A DNA stretch of 64,000 bases, from positions 62,001-126,000 of the IMG/VR virus record IMGVR_UViG_3300034358_000044; one strand, given 5' to 3'. Within the stretch, counting starts at the first letter, position 1. Every line of letters begins with the position of its first letter. The DNA comes from a virus. A program made the translations under genes and the position numbers. Below the pieces are notes generated by a model that searched no databases, was not told the DNA's origin, and saw only the letters and a program-made list of their open reading frames with translations. Of the stretch, positions 40,996-50,297 are shown piece after piece.

Positions 40996-41604
40996 CTACC
41001 TCTGGGGTCTGTTGAAGTGCCGGGCGCCCTGTGGTGGTCCTTGGATGCCGGCGACGTTGTGGTCCCGCTTCATCCTCTCGATTTCCTGTCCGCGCTGCGT
41101 GATGCGCCGGGAGACAGTTTCCCAATTCCTCTGGGCTTGCTCACGGATGGTGCGGGTGAGGCGGTAGACGCTCTCAGAGTAGATGACCTTTGCTTGGGCA
41201 TCAACAACGCGAGAGTCGGTGATGACGAGGTCTGTCTTGTCCCGGTCAGTGAGCCGCCCCTCACTGAGGGACTTGATGCCGATGCGGACTCGGGCGTAGA
41301 TGAACTCGAACTGCCCCTTGGCCGAGTCCACCAATGCCTGGGCCTTCGCCAGCTCACTCTCGACGTAGCCCGTGTACTGGCTCAGGTTGTTGAGAAGGTC
41401 TCCGAGATCATCATCCCCGAGGCCTGTCAGGTCTTGAGGCATCTCCCCACGATAGCCGCTGTTCGGCAGTGAGGGGGCCATGATGCCCCTCGACTGCACC
41501 TGTGCCAGAGCGTCCTGATAGACGTCCAGCCGTTTTGCTCCTGTGTCCAAGTCCTCTGGAGGACGGAGTTCAATCGCCCCCAGAGTGCCACTTCCTTTGG
41601 CCAT
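40996..41604 (-). CDS. Helical protein, unknown
   Basis: 202 residues from the ATG at 41604, which has AAGGAGG five bases upstream. The centre is a long coiled coil (DLLNNLSQYTGYVESELAKA and onward) and the C-terminus is basic (RRITQRGQEIERMKRDH). No family recognised. It lies two bases upstream of the next start in a run of recombination genes, so it may be a recombination or replication accessory. Confidence 0.75.
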   Translation of the reverse strand: MAKGSGTLGAIELRPPEDLDTGAKRLDVYQDALAQVQSRGIMAPSLPNSGYRGEMPQDLTGLGDDDLGDLLNNLSQYTGYVESELAKAQALVDSAKGQFEFIYARVRIGIKSLSEGRLTDRDKTDLVITDSRVVDAQAKVIYSESVYRLTRTIREQAQRNWETVSRRITQRGQEIERMKRDHNVAGIQGPPQGARHFNRPQR

Positions 41605-41606
41605 GC

Positions 41607-42473
41607 TTACCTCCTTGCAGCTTGCGCTTGCTTTGCAGCAGGGCACCCGTAGACGTAGGCGCAGTCTCTGCAGTGGAACCCAACTTCACCTGGGGGCGGA
41701 GTGCCCGAGTCGTAGAAGCTCTTGATGAGGGCAGCCTTGGTGTAGAGCTGCTCCCAGAGAGGCGGCTCGAACTCCACTGGGAAGTCCAGCAGGTTCGAGT
41801 CGTTCTTGTTCATGTAGAGGTAGACGATGACGGGGCGATCGAGAGCTGCCCCGTAGAGCATCGCCTGCTGCTTGTGCTCGGGTTTCGGCCTCTTCAGCTT
41901 GTCGAAAATGTTCGAGTTGCAGGTCTTGTACTCGTGGACGAGCCCAATCTCGTAGAGGGGGTGGCCCTCGATGTCGATGGTGAGGACGTTGTCCGCATCG
42001 GCATGCCCCTCCAACATGAGCTGCTCAGCGAGCTGCTGGAACTTCCCGCTGACCTCTACTTCCTTTCGATAAATCGGACCCCAAGCTCCGGCCTCCCCGT
42101 ATGACTGGAACATGTGGTGGACAGCATGGCCCAGGTCGAAGAGGAGGCGCATTCTGGGCTCCACTCTCTGTGCCCCTGGTGCTCCAACCATGTCGTTGTA
42201 GACCTTGAGGAGACAGGGGTGCCCGATTTGAGAAGGGTGAAGTCCGTCGTACCTGGGCTCCAGGAGGACGTATCCAGGGTACTCGCTGTCGCTGCACTTA
42301 CGGCACCGTACCCATTTGGCTTCGAGGAGCTCATTGTCCCTCTTGTTCTGCGCTTCGAGGTGGCGGTACAGCCTGTCCTTCAGCTTGATGTTCTGAAGCA
42401 AGAAGGAGCGCAGCTCCACACTCTGGGCAAGCCACTGTTGAGTGGTGTGGAGCTGCACGATGGGGCGAGTCAT
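41607..42473 (-). CDS. Cas4/RecB-type PD-(D/E)XK nuclease with Fe-S cysteines
   Basis: 288 residues. The nuclease core shows GHADADN, then the E-x-K motif in GLVHEYKTCNSN, then the Q-x-x-x-Y motif KQQAMLYGAAL. One Cys near residue 88 (GHPCLLK) and the C-terminal cluster CRDCAYVYGC fit the four-Cys iron-sulphur site of Cas4/AddB-like exonucleases. Such enzymes trim DNA ends for recombination. Four more Cys/His residues at CRKC (about residues 57-60) may hold a separate zinc. Neighbour of the RecA-like gene. Confidence 0.85.
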   Translation of the reverse strand: MTRPIVQLHTTQQWLAQSVELRSFLLQNIKLKDRLYRHLEAQNKRDNELLEAKWVRCRKCSDSEYPGYVLLEPRYDGLHPSQIGHPCLLKVYNDMVGAPGAQRVEPRMRLLFDLGHAVHHMFQSYGEAGAWGPIYRKEVEVSGKFQQLAEQLMLEGHADADNVLTIDIEGHPLYEIGLVHEYKTCNSNIFDKLKRPKPEHKQQAMLYGAALDRPVIVYLYMNKNDSNLLDFPVEFEPPLWEQLYTKAALIKSFYDSGTPPPGEVGFHCRDCAYVYGCPAAKQAQAARR

Positions 42474-42982
42474 TCCTGCGTCTCCATGTAGGCCTGTCGG
42501 ACTTCGAGGTACGTCTGCCAGAGAATGATGGCGTACATCCTCAGCGGGGAATCGTCCTTGAATGAAACGACGCAGGAGCTTCTGGCTCTGTAGTCGTCCT
42601 TCTTGATGACGAAGGTCTTTCCCGCTGACTTGAGGGCGAAGTCGAATACGGCGTCGTGATGTATATGCATGTCCTGAAACACACCGTAGTCGAGGACGGC
42701 CAGCTTCTTCGACTGACCTCCAGCCCCAACGAACTCGACCTGCATCACCCAGCCCTCGCCCCCACCCTTCAGGGCCTCCAGAGCTATCTTCTCCAGGTCT
42801 GCCTTCTTGAGGGTGTAGGAGTCGCTCTTGGTGAACTTACACTCTCCACGGATGTTACCCATGGAGCGAAAGTCCCCCTTGGCGAAACCGCTGGACCCAC
42901 TCCCGCTCTGCATCTGCCCGCCAACATCACGGGCAGCGCGCTTCTCCTGAAGCCTGCTCCTGCGCTGCGAGTAGCTCTTCAT
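42470..42982 (-). CDS. PDDEXK-like endonuclease candidate
   Basis: 170 residues. The segment IRGECKFTKSDSYTLKKADL with E-x-K followed by a helix and VMQVEFVGAGGQSKKLAVLDY resembles small PDDEXK resolvase-like nucleases of phages (beta-strand, E-C-K, helix, beta-strand). The N-terminus is basic (KSYSQRRSRLQEKRAARD). Its gene lies between the RecA-like and Cas4-like genes, which fits recombination. Assignment is tentative. Confidence 0.6.
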   Translation of the reverse strand: MKSYSQRRSRLQEKRAARDVGGQMQSGSGSSGFAKGDFRSMGNIRGECKFTKSDSYTLKKADLEKIALEALKGGGEGWVMQVEFVGAGGQSKKLAVLDYGVFQDMHIHHDAVFDFALKSAGKTFVIKKDDYRARSSCVVSFKDDSPLRMYAIILWQTYLEVRQAYMETQE

Positions 42983-42985
42983 CGG

Positions 42986-44293
42986 TCACTTCCAGTTCTT
43001 GTAGTCCATGTCGATTTTCTGCTTCTTGAAGCACTGGTCTCGGATGAAGTCCATGAGGGACTCTTCCTTCTTCTGGGCGGATTCGATGACATCGTCGGCC
43101 AAGGCCTGGCAGAACTTGTCAGCCCCCTGAGCTCTCATCAGGAACTCCTTGGGGTTCTCTGGATCGGGAATGCCGAGCCAGGCACCAGAAGCCTCGATGA
43201 CTCCGTTCTGCACTCCAGCTACAAGAGCATCACGGTAGAAGTCGGCGCTGTTGTTGCTGAACAGGTAGTTGAAGGCTCCTCGTGCTCCTTCGTGGATACC
43301 TGCCTTGCCCTTCTCGATCTTCCAGTTGACTTCCTTGCCGACCGACATGAACTTCTGAGTCGTTCCGCCAGGGCCGTAGACGGGGACGTAGCCCCCGAGC
43401 TGCTTCCCGCTGGAGATGTACAGGTCCACGAACTTGGCGTGCTCCAGTGCGTGGCCACCGGTCGTCCTGTACCCCTTGCCAGTCTTGTCCCCGATGTCGT
43501 CGCGTACCTGGTTGATGACGATGATGCAGGTGTCCCGGGTGCGCCCGTACTGGTCCCTGATGGTGAGGAGCGAGGACAGCTTCCTCATGAACTGGGTGAT
43601 GGGCTTGGCAGCGCCGCCGTACACCTTCTCTGTCATCGACTCCTGCTCGGACTCCTGCTCGGATTCGATGCCTCCGATGCTGTCCAGAACAATGAGGTGG
43701 TAGATGTTCTGCTCGACTGCAGCCAGGATGATGTCGAAGAGGAGCTCGGCACTCTCAGCATGAGTCTCGTGAATCTCCCCGACCTGATGGCGCATCTCCA
43801 TCATCTCTTGGTTAGTGTATGGAGGCCACCCATTGGCTTGACGACCGGCGTTCATTCGCTCGATGTCTTCATCCGCCAGAGCCACCCTCACCCCAGCAAG
43901 ACGTCCCTGGGTCTTGTCGGCGCGCATCTCGTTCATCGCCAGCAGGGTCATCATCTTGTTCCCCAGGATGCTCTGGAGCTGTCGAATGACCTGCCAGTAG
44001 ACGTAGCTCTTGCCTGCGTTCTTCGGTCCTACGAGCTGGGAGACTCCACTGGAGGGGAAGCCACCACGGAGCTCTAGGTCCAGAGTCAGGAGCCCTGTGG
44101 GGAGCCGCTTGGTGATGTACGGCATGGAGAGCTCTGAGGCAGGGCAAATCTCCGCCCTGCCGTGCATCTTCTTGTTGAACTCCTCCATGAGGGACTGCGC
44201 GAGTTCGTTACGGGACGGAGCGTCATCATCAGAGCTGCTCTTGCGTTTGACTTTGGGCGCAGAAGTCTCTGCACCCTTCTTCTTAGATGCCAT
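42986..44293 (-). CDS. RecA/UvsX-like recombinase
   Basis: 435 residues. Walker A GPKNAGKSYVYW and Walker B IYHLIVLDSIGG are clear, followed by CIIVINQVRDDIG (L1/L2-type region) and GGHALEHAKFVDLYIS. It promotes strand exchange in phage recombination and replication. An acidic and basic N-terminal tail (KKKGAETSAPKVKRKSSSDD) is extra. It is longer than typical RecA (about 350). Confidence 0.88.
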   Translation of the reverse strand: MASKKKGAETSAPKVKRKSSSDDDAPSRNELAQSLMEEFNKKMHGRAEICPASELSMPYITKRLPTGLLTLDLELRGGFPSSGVSQLVGPKNAGKSYVYWQVIRQLQSILGNKMMTLLAMNEMRADKTQGRLAGVRVALADEDIERMNAGRQANGWPPYTNQEMMEMRHQVGEIHETHAESAELLFDIILAAVEQNIYHLIVLDSIGGIESEQESEQESMTEKVYGGAAKPITQFMRKLSSLLTIRDQYGRTRDTCIIVINQVRDDIGDKTGKGYRTTGGHALEHAKFVDLYISSGKQLGGYVPVYGPGGTTQKFMSVGKEVNWKIEKGKAGIHEGARGAFNYLFSNNSADFYRDALVAGVQNGVIEASGAWLGIPDPENPKEFLMRAQGADKFCQALADDVIESAQKKEESLMDFIRDQCFKKQKIDMDYKNWK

Positions 44294-44319
44294 TTCTTCT
44301 CCAGTTGTAGGAAGTCAGT

Positions 44320-44763
44320 TCACTTCTGAAGCGGATCCTTGACGCGCTTCTCCCACGGCTCGACGCCGCAGAACTTGCACTTCTTCGGCTCCTCCAACTT
44401 CGATCCGCACTGAGGGCAGAGCGATCCGACAGCACCTGTCTTGTTCATTCCATCGTCTTCGAGAACAACTCCGAGCTTTTCGATCATGTGCTCCTCCGGT
44501 GCTTCAGACAGCTTCGACCCAGGCACGAACGAGTAGTGCTGGAACCTGAGCGTCGTCCTGGGGGTCAGCTCTTTTCCAAAGGCGACTCCCCCGCGAGTCT
44601 TCCTCTGCGTGAAGCGGCCGAAGCTGGGAATCTTCACCTCGCCGCCACTGACGATGATGTGCGTCTCGATGCGATTGAAGGTGGCGTAGAGAATCTCCTT
44701 CACCACCTTCTTCGGCTGACCGGTCTTCTTTGCGACTGACTCCACCAATTCGATAAACGTCAT
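44320..44763 (-). CDS. HU/IHF-family DNA-binding protein with zinc-ribbon tail
   Basis: 147 residues from the ATG at 44763 with AGGAG four bases upstream. The first 90 residues are an HU/IHF fold (FIELVESVAKKTGQPKKVV, then EVKIPSFGRFTQRKTRGG). HU proteins bend DNA. The C-terminal 40 residues add a zinc ribbon (CPQCGSKLEEPKKCKFCG), an unusual fusion. A second architectural protein, the histone-like one, is encoded at 34641-34826. Confidence 0.88.
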   Translation of the reverse strand: MTFIELVESVAKKTGQPKKVVKEILYATFNRIETHIIVSGGEVKIPSFGRFTQRKTRGGVAFGKELTPRTTLRFQHYSFVPGSKLSEAPEEHMIEKLGVVLEDDGMNKTGAVGSLCPQCGSKLEEPKKCKFCGVEPWEKRVKDPLQK

Positions 44764-44789
44764 ACCACTCCTGTCAACGTGTGAGTGTA

Positions 44790-45539
44790 CTACTTCGCAG
44801 TGCCCCAAGTATGCCCCGAACCAAGACCGAGAGTAGCTTTGTAGTCGTTGAAGAGCTTCAAGCGTCTCTTGATGCCTTCTTTAGCCTTTCGGTCGATTCG
44901 CACAAACTTCCCGCTCTGGAAGATTGCCCAGCCCCTATGGATCATCATGTGGTGGGTAGGGCACAGAAGGTGGGTCTTGGACTGCTTGTTAGAGCCCTTC
45001 CTAGTAAACTCCTCGTGGTGTTCATCGAGGATGAGTGTTTCTCCACAGACCTCGCAAGCCCCACGAAGCCCTAGAAGGTTTTTGTAGACCCCCTTCAGTC
45101 TTCGGTGGGAATGCTTGTTTCCGTGCTCTTTGCAGCAGTACCTTTTCCCGCTACCTCCATTACCCCCAAAACCGGGTCTCCTACCTGGGTGAGTCATCCA
45201 AATCTTGTTGTCGCACTCAGGAAGAGCACAAAGAACAAGAGTTGAGATTACCCCCCGCTCCTCACGGGAGAAGTGTAACTTCATATGCTGTCTACAGCAG
45301 AATCGCCCCCTACCCATCGTAGATTGGAAGTCCTTACCGCACTCAGGAAGTTGGCACTTTTTCTGAATATCTACTCGGGTGGGGAATCCTCTACTCTTGA
45401 GCAGGTAGGCGATGTTCTCTGTGGTGGTCCCTCGTTTCTTGGCTAGTTCTTTCAGGGACCACCCTTTCTGGAGCAGCTTCCAAAGCTTCTCTATTTCACT
45501 CGTAGGAAGCTTGCTAGTGGACCACTGTTTGGGTCTCAT
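44790..45539 (-). CDS. HNH endonuclease sharing the DNA polymerase C-terminus
   Basis: 249 residues. N-terminal HTH-like segment (GWSLKELAKKRGTTTENIA), two Cys-rich motifs (CQLPECGKDF ... CCRQH and CALPECDNK ... CCKEH), and an HNH domain (CEVCGETLILDEHHEEF, then LLCPTHHMMIHRG). The last ten residues, GSGHTWGTAK, are identical to the end of the DNA polymerase encoded just upstream. The two DNA copies differ only at synonymous positions plus one serine codon switch (TCG versus AGC), and both end in TAG. This fits a homing endonuclease inserted at the 3' end of the polymerase gene. Confidence 0.85.
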   Translation of the reverse strand: MRPKQWSTSKLPTSEIEKLWKLLQKGWSLKELAKKRGTTTENIAYLLKSRGFPTRVDIQKKCQLPECGKDFQSTMGRGRFCCRQHMKLHFSREERGVISTLVLCALPECDNKIWMTHPGRRPGFGGNGGSGKRYCCKEHGNKHSHRRLKGVYKNLLGLRGACEVCGETLILDEHHEEFTRKGSNKQSKTHLLCPTHHMMIHRGWAIFQSGKFVRIDRKAKEGIKRRLKLFNDYKATLGLGSGHTWGTAK

Positions 45540-45578
45540 ACTTCGTATTGTACCTCATTTCCCATCGTTGAAGAAGTC

Positions 45579-47705
45579 CTATTTAGCCGTTCCCCAAGTA
45601 TGCCCGCTACCGGCAGATGCCGGCAGAGGAACTCGAAGCTGAAGCTCACCGAACGGGTGCTCCATCAGGTACTTCGCCCTGGCTTTCACCTTGGCGGCAT
45701 TCTCCTCTGGGCACTCGAAGATGAGCTCGTCGTGAATCTGCAGCAGGAGTTCAGCGCCGAGCTGCTTCAACTCTTCATCGTCTTCACACAGGAGCATGGC
45801 CGCTTTGGCGATGTCTGAGGCCGTGCCTTGAATGATGCTGTTCACCGCCTGCCGCTCGGCCTGAGCGGAGTCCTTCTTCTGCATGCCAGTGAGAGAACCG
45901 AAGCGGCGCAGACGACCGACGATGGTCGTCACGATACCAGTCCGCCAGAGCTCCATCTTCGTCGCCTCGATGTACGTCTTCACACCGGGGAAGACGCTGA
46001 ACCACTTCTTGATGAGCTGCATGCCCTCTTCGTCGCTCACGAAGCGCTTCAGTTCCTGGGTGAGGTTGGCCGCGAGGTGAGACCCACCGATGCCGTAGAT
46101 GATGCCGAAGCCTGTCGCCTTTGCAGCCTGCCGGTAGAACAGGAGCTCGATTTCCCTCTCCGTCAGTGGGGCACTTCTCCTTCCCTCGTTGACAGCCTTC
46201 TCAGCCTTCTTGGCCGCCATGACGTCGTCGTAGGGAATACCGTACATCTCCGCCACCGTGAGGCAGTGAAGATCGGTACCATCTCGGATGGCACCAATCA
46301 TCTTCTCGTCGCCAGAGAAGTGCGCCATCAGACGCATCTCCAACTGCTCGTAGTCGGCTACGACGAGGATTTTCCTCGCAGCATGAATGAACGCCTCTCG
46401 AATCTTGAAGGCGTCCTCACTGAGGCGGGGGATGTTCTGCAGGTTGGGGTTCGACGAGCTCAGGCGCATGGTGACCGCGCCCGTCTGATTCAGCCTGGTG
46501 TGGATGCGGTAGAACGGGTCCAGGTGTTCCTGCAGGCCCTCGACGTAGGTGCCGTGAGTCTTCTTGATGGACCTGTACCGCAGCAGTTTCATCGCCCACT
46601 CGTCTCCCTGGCCAGCCCAGAAGTCGAGAGTGTCGAAGTCTGTGGAGGGCTTCTTGATTCCCGACGTCCCTCCCTTGGTCATCTTCACCGGTTCCTTCTT
46701 GAGGTGGTCGAAGAAGAACCAGGAGACGTCGGCAGTGGCGTTGAGGTTGATGACCCTTCCCGTGTACCGGTTGAAGTCCCTCTGAATCTCGTCCATCTCC
46801 TTCCGCATGGGGCCGTCCTGTTCCATCAGGTGGCCCTTGTCCACGGTGATGCCTCGGCGTTCCAGCTTCCAGAGCAGCTTGGTGAAGGGCACCTCCACTC
46901 GATGGAAGTAGTCCCTCAAATTCTTCGCTGAAGAGAAGTTCGAGTAGATGGGTTGCTGGGTCAGCAGCTCATCGAAGTAGAGCCGCAGCATGTGGGAGTT
47001 GTAGGCGTCGAGAGAGGCGTAGTCAGTGGCCGACTCGAACTTGTGAAGAGCTTCCTGGTAGGCGTGAATCAGTGCCTCGTAGTCAAGCTGCTTCTCCCGT
47101 GCGTCCTCTGAGTTGTACCAGTCCGTCGCAGGTGGCGGTGGAGGAGCTGGTACGGTGAACGCCTTCCTCACCATGTCTCCCACGGTGGGGTTGAGGTTTC
47201 TCCCGGTGAGCTTGTCGGTCTTCTTGGGGAGAATCTTGCCGAAGGTGTCCTGAAAGGTTGGAGTCGTTCTTCCGAACCTGTCGCTGACACTCTCTTTCAG
47301 ACCGTGACGCCCTTGGTTGTTCTCGTTGTCGAGGAAGCTCTGGACGATGGTGTCTCGCCAGTCTCCTGCTTTCGACAGGTCGGCTCCCGTGTTGGCGAAC
47401 ATGTGGGCATCGAACTTCGCGTTGGTGAAGTCGAGGTTGATGTCCGGGTTTTCGAGAATCGGCTCCTTGAAGATGGGGATGAACTCTGCCGGAAGACAGA
47501 TGCGTTGTTGTGCATCCGCCAGCGACCAGACGATGACCCGGTCACTCTTCGTGTCGAGTCCCGACGTCTCAGAGTCGATGCCGAGTCCGTTGTTCAGCTC
47601 GTGTGATTGGAGGAAGTACTTCACCCATTCTCGTGCTTCTACTTCTCTCCCCACCCAGCGTCCGGAGGGGATACTCATGTCGAACGTGAAAGCCATGATC
47701 TTCAC
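45579..47705 (-). CDS. Family A DNA polymerase with 3'-5' exonuclease
   Basis: 708 residues. The exonuclease domain (residues about 1-250) has GIDSETSGLD with the D-x-E pair, and YASLDAYNSHM. The polymerase domain has motif A VVADYEQLEMRLMAHFSGD, motif B RQAAKATGFGIIYG (Phe at the position that disfavours dideoxynucleotides) and motif C LLQIHDELIFE. It is the replicative polymerase of the phage. A Pro-rich linker (VPAPPPPPATDW) near residue 190 is unusual. The tail GSGHTWGTAK is repeated at the end of the HNH protein that follows. Confidence 0.95.
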   Translation of the reverse strand: MKIMAFTFDMSIPSGRWVGREVEAREWVKYFLQSHELNNGLGIDSETSGLDTKSDRVIVWSLADAQQRICLPAEFIPIFKEPILENPDINLDFTNAKFDAHMFANTGADLSKAGDWRDTIVQSFLDNENNQGRHGLKESVSDRFGRTTPTFQDTFGKILPKKTDKLTGRNLNPTVGDMVRKAFTVPAPPPPPATDWYNSEDAREKQLDYEALIHAYQEALHKFESATDYASLDAYNSHMLRLYFDELLTQQPIYSNFSSAKNLRDYFHRVEVPFTKLLWKLERRGITVDKGHLMEQDGPMRKEMDEIQRDFNRYTGRVINLNATADVSWFFFDHLKKEPVKMTKGGTSGIKKPSTDFDTLDFWAGQGDEWAMKLLRYRSIKKTHGTYVEGLQEHLDPFYRIHTRLNQTGAVTMRLSSSNPNLQNIPRLSEDAFKIREAFIHAARKILVVADYEQLEMRLMAHFSGDEKMIGAIRDGTDLHCLTVAEMYGIPYDDVMAAKKAEKAVNEGRRSAPLTEREIELLFYRQAAKATGFGIIYGIGGSHLAANLTQELKRFVSDEEGMQLIKKWFSVFPGVKTYIEATKMELWRTGIVTTIVGRLRRFGSLTGMQKKDSAQAERQAVNSIIQGTASDIAKAAMLLCEDDEELKQLGAELLLQIHDELIFECPEENAAKVKARAKYLMEHPFGELQLRVPLPASAGSGHTWGTAK

Positions 47706-47767
47706 TCACATGGAAAGGTGGGGCCTGCCCATTGCTGACCGCAGGCCCCACATGTTGGACTACTGGA

Positions 47768-49231
47768 CTACTGCGGCTTGCCGTAGTTGGGCGGGACGAG
47801 AGGAACGAAGGGCATCGGACCCGTGGCCTGACCGGGCTGCGGTGCCTGCTGCGCGTACGGCTGGTACGGGGCCGCCATCCCGGGCTGCGGGAGAGGCGCT
47901 CCCATGTTCGGCTGGAACGGCTGGCCCATGTTCGGCTGGGGAGCGAACATCTGGGACGGCTGCTGGGGCATCGTGTAGGGAACAGGCTGGGCGTGGCCAG
48001 GCTGCTGGGGGAACTGCTGGGGGTTGTAGGCGCCCATCTGAGGCCCCATCGGCTGCTGGTAGCCCATCTGGGGGCCTCCGGAGGGAAGCGGCAGCTTCAG
48101 GCGGAAGGCCTGGTCCTGCAGCGTCCGAGGCTTGAGGTTCTCCTCGAAGTCGTAGAGCTTGCCCGTCTCCACGATGAACTCCCGCATGGTCTTGCCGCCG
48201 AGGAACGCAGGGTCCACGGTACGGGCGAAGTCCTCGATGGTCTTGTGGGGCAGACCCTGGGTGATGTGGCTCTTCGTGCCCTCACCCTGGCGCATGCCGT
48301 AGACGACGACGTCGAAGATGGAGAGCTGCAACCCCTTCGCGTTCTGCGCTTCGCAGGTCTCGCAGGAGATGATCTCCTTCAGCAGCACCGGCCTGTTGCA
48401 CCGCATGCAGGGGTACGGACGGATGACGTCCTGAGCGATTTGCTCGTCGCTCCTGGGGTCGTTCGCCATGTCCACGATGAGCGTGTTGCAGATGGGGCAG
48501 GAGAAGCCATCCGTGACGAGCTGGGAGTGGCAGTTGCCGCACTGCGACGAGATGACTTGGTCGAGCCCTTCGATGTCCGAGAGGTGGCCCTTGCCGAGAT
48601 CGAGGTAGCGCCTCTTCCCGAAGATGGTGGTCAGCGACCGGGGGTCGTACCCAGGCCACGGATCCTTGCCCGGAGCCGGGGGCAGAGGCTGCTCTCCCCT
48701 CAACACCCTGCAGAAGTTGCAGGTGCGGCCCTCGCACTCGGAGGTGATCATCACCGGCCCCGAGTTGTCGTTCTTCATGACGATGCCGCCCTTCTCTCGA
48801 TCGAGCAGAGGGTGGCCGTGGTAGTACGCGAGGTGGACGATGGTGAAGCAGAACGCATCTCCCACGCCGATGGACTTGTCTCCCGAGTCCACCGCGAAGC
48901 AGCCCACGCACGGCTGGGGGTTGTGGGGGTCGTTGCCGGCCGAGCAGATCTCGTCAGCGAACCACTCCTTCCCGCCCTGCATCAGCTTGCGCTTGTGGAC
49001 CCGGTACTTGAAGTACGGGTTGATGACGGGCTTGGCCCGGCCCGTGGCGGGATCCATCTCGACCTGCTCGGGAGCAGGATTGGGATCGACGTACTCCCCC
49101 TTCATGAGGATGATGGGCGAGCCGGGCTGAGTGGTCGGCAGCCGGTACTTGTCGTACCAGGCCCCCTTCGACTTCCCACCCTTCTTCTTCGTGTCCGCCG
49201 CAACGCTACGACGGAAGCTAGTCATTACCAT
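47768..49231 (-). CDS. Zinc-ribbon replication protein with Pro/Gln-rich tail
   Basis: 487 residues from the ATG at 49231 with AAGGAG six bases upstream. Many Cys pairs (CVGCF, CNFC, CGNCHSQ, CPICN, CMRCN, CETC) form several zinc sites across residues 90-310. Residues 360-487 are a low-complexity Pro/Gln/Met/Gly tail. It lies between DNA polymerase and primase, so a single-stranded DNA binding or replication-loading role is likely. That is inferred from position and composition, not from a recognised family. It overlaps the primase stop by 14 bp. Confidence 0.75.
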   Translation of the reverse strand: MVMTSFRRSVAADTKKKGGKSKGAWYDKYRLPTTQPGSPIILMKGEYVDPNPAPEQVEMDPATGRAKPVINPYFKYRVHKRKLMQGGKEWFADEICSAGNDPHNPQPCVGCFAVDSGDKSIGVGDAFCFTIVHLAYYHGHPLLDREKGGIVMKNDNSGPVMITSECEGRTCNFCRVLRGEQPLPPAPGKDPWPGYDPRSLTTIFGKRRYLDLGKGHLSDIEGLDQVISSQCGNCHSQLVTDGFSCPICNTLIVDMANDPRSDEQIAQDVIRPYPCMRCNRPVLLKEIISCETCEAQNAKGLQLSIFDVVVYGMRQGEGTKSHITQGLPHKTIEDFARTVDPAFLGGKTMREFIVETGKLYDFEENLKPRTLQDQAFRLKLPLPSGGPQMGYQQPMGPQMGAYNPQQFPQQPGHAQPVPYTMPQQPSQMFAPQPNMGQPFQPNMGAPLPQPGMAAPYQPYAQQAPQPGQATGPMPFVPLVPPNYGKPQ

Positions 49232-50294
49232 GTGCTGCTCCTTGATTGATGTACTTCAGGAACGTCATCTTCTTGCTCACGAGTTCTGGTACTGCACTCT
49301 CTTCGTAGTCGTCTGGCTGCGTCTCGAAGTCACCCGCTGGGTACGGAACGACGCTGACCTTCCCGTGCATCGGCTTCCAGAGAAGGTCACCTACCATGCC
49401 TGTTGCCCTGATTCCTGCTGCGTCGTTGTCGAGAAACAAGACCACGTCCCAACCCAAGAGGTGAAGCATCTGCTGCTGCTTGTCGCTGATGTAGCTACCC
49501 ATCAGGGCCACGGTGTTCTCGAACCCGCTCTGCATCATCCAGAGGCAGGCCTTGAATCCCTCGACCAAAAACACCGTACCAGCAGGGTCTGACATTCTTC
49601 GGGCCCAGAGCCGGTGGAAGTTCCACAAGTAGTCGTGGTTCTCGCACCGGTACCCAGCAAAGTCCGCATCCTCGTCGAACCAAGTACCGAAATCGCTTGG
49701 GATAGTCTTCCCGTCCAGGCCTTTGTGCTTCCCCTGGTAGACCCGGTACTTCTGGTGCAGGTGCTGCTGGGTGAACTCCGTGATGCCCCCGGAGAAGCCG
49801 GCCAGGTTCCCGAACATGTCCCTCAGTGGGTACATGATGCGGTGGTTGGTCCGGTCGTACCCCACGTCCATTCTCTTCAGGATGTCCTCTCGGAATCCGT
49901 CTTGGACGAGCTTGGTGGGGCATACCTCATAGACCCCCAGTATGGACTCTGGGAGAATGATGTTCGCCTTGAAGGGTTCCCTGTTGACGAACTTGTGTTT
50001 CTTCTCGACCTGTTGAAGGGCTCTCTGTCGTTCGAGGTACGGCTCCAGGGACTTCGTCTCGGCGTCAATGGTCGAAGCCGGGACACTCAACTTCTGCAGA
50101 AGGGTGCGAATCGAACCCTTCTCATGACAAGTGAAGCAGTGAAACAGCCCCTTCTCCACGTTCACTGAGAAGGACGGCTTTCGTTCCTGCCCGTCCTTGT
50201 GGAAGGGGCAGGTGGTGATGATTTGATTCTCACCAGATGGCTTGAGCGACCCGGGCATGTACTTGCCCAGCATCGCCAACACCTGTTCCCTCAT
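49218..50294 (-). CDS. DnaG-like primase
   Basis: 358 residues. The N-terminal CHC2-type zinc finger is visible (TTCPFHKDG ... FHCFTCHEKG). The Toprim core has VFLVEGFKACLWM with the catalytic Glu and VVLFLDNDAAG with the D-x-D pair. It makes RNA primers and acts with the adjacent DnaB-like helicase. It lacks the long C-terminal helicase-binding domain of bacterial DnaG, which is common in phages. Confidence 0.92.
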   Translation of the reverse strand: MREQVLAMLGKYMPGSLKPSGENQIITTCPFHKDGQERKPSFSVNVEKGLFHCFTCHEKGSIRTLLQKLSVPASTIDAETKSLEPYLERQRALQQVEKKHKFVNREPFKANIILPESILGVYEVCPTKLVQDGFREDILKRMDVGYDRTNHRIMYPLRDMFGNLAGFSGGITEFTQQHLHQKYRVYQGKHKGLDGKTIPSDFGTWFDEDADFAGYRCENHDYLWNFHRLWARRMSDPAGTVFLVEGFKACLWMMQSGFENTVALMGSYISDKQQQMLHLLGWDVVLFLDNDAAGIRATGMVGDLLWKPMHGKVSVVPYPAGDFETQPDDYEESAVPELVSKKMTFLKYINQGAAHGND

Positions 50295-50297
50295 TGG

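Noticed and set aside
45828-46931. 367-residue plus-strand open frame
   Set aside because: Antisense shadow of the DNA polymerase, with no ribosome site and no recognisable motif.
47732-49249. 505-residue plus-strand open frame
   Set aside because: It is antisense to the zinc-ribbon replication gene. Its Arg/His/Leu-rich composition is typical of a shadow of a GC-rich gene.
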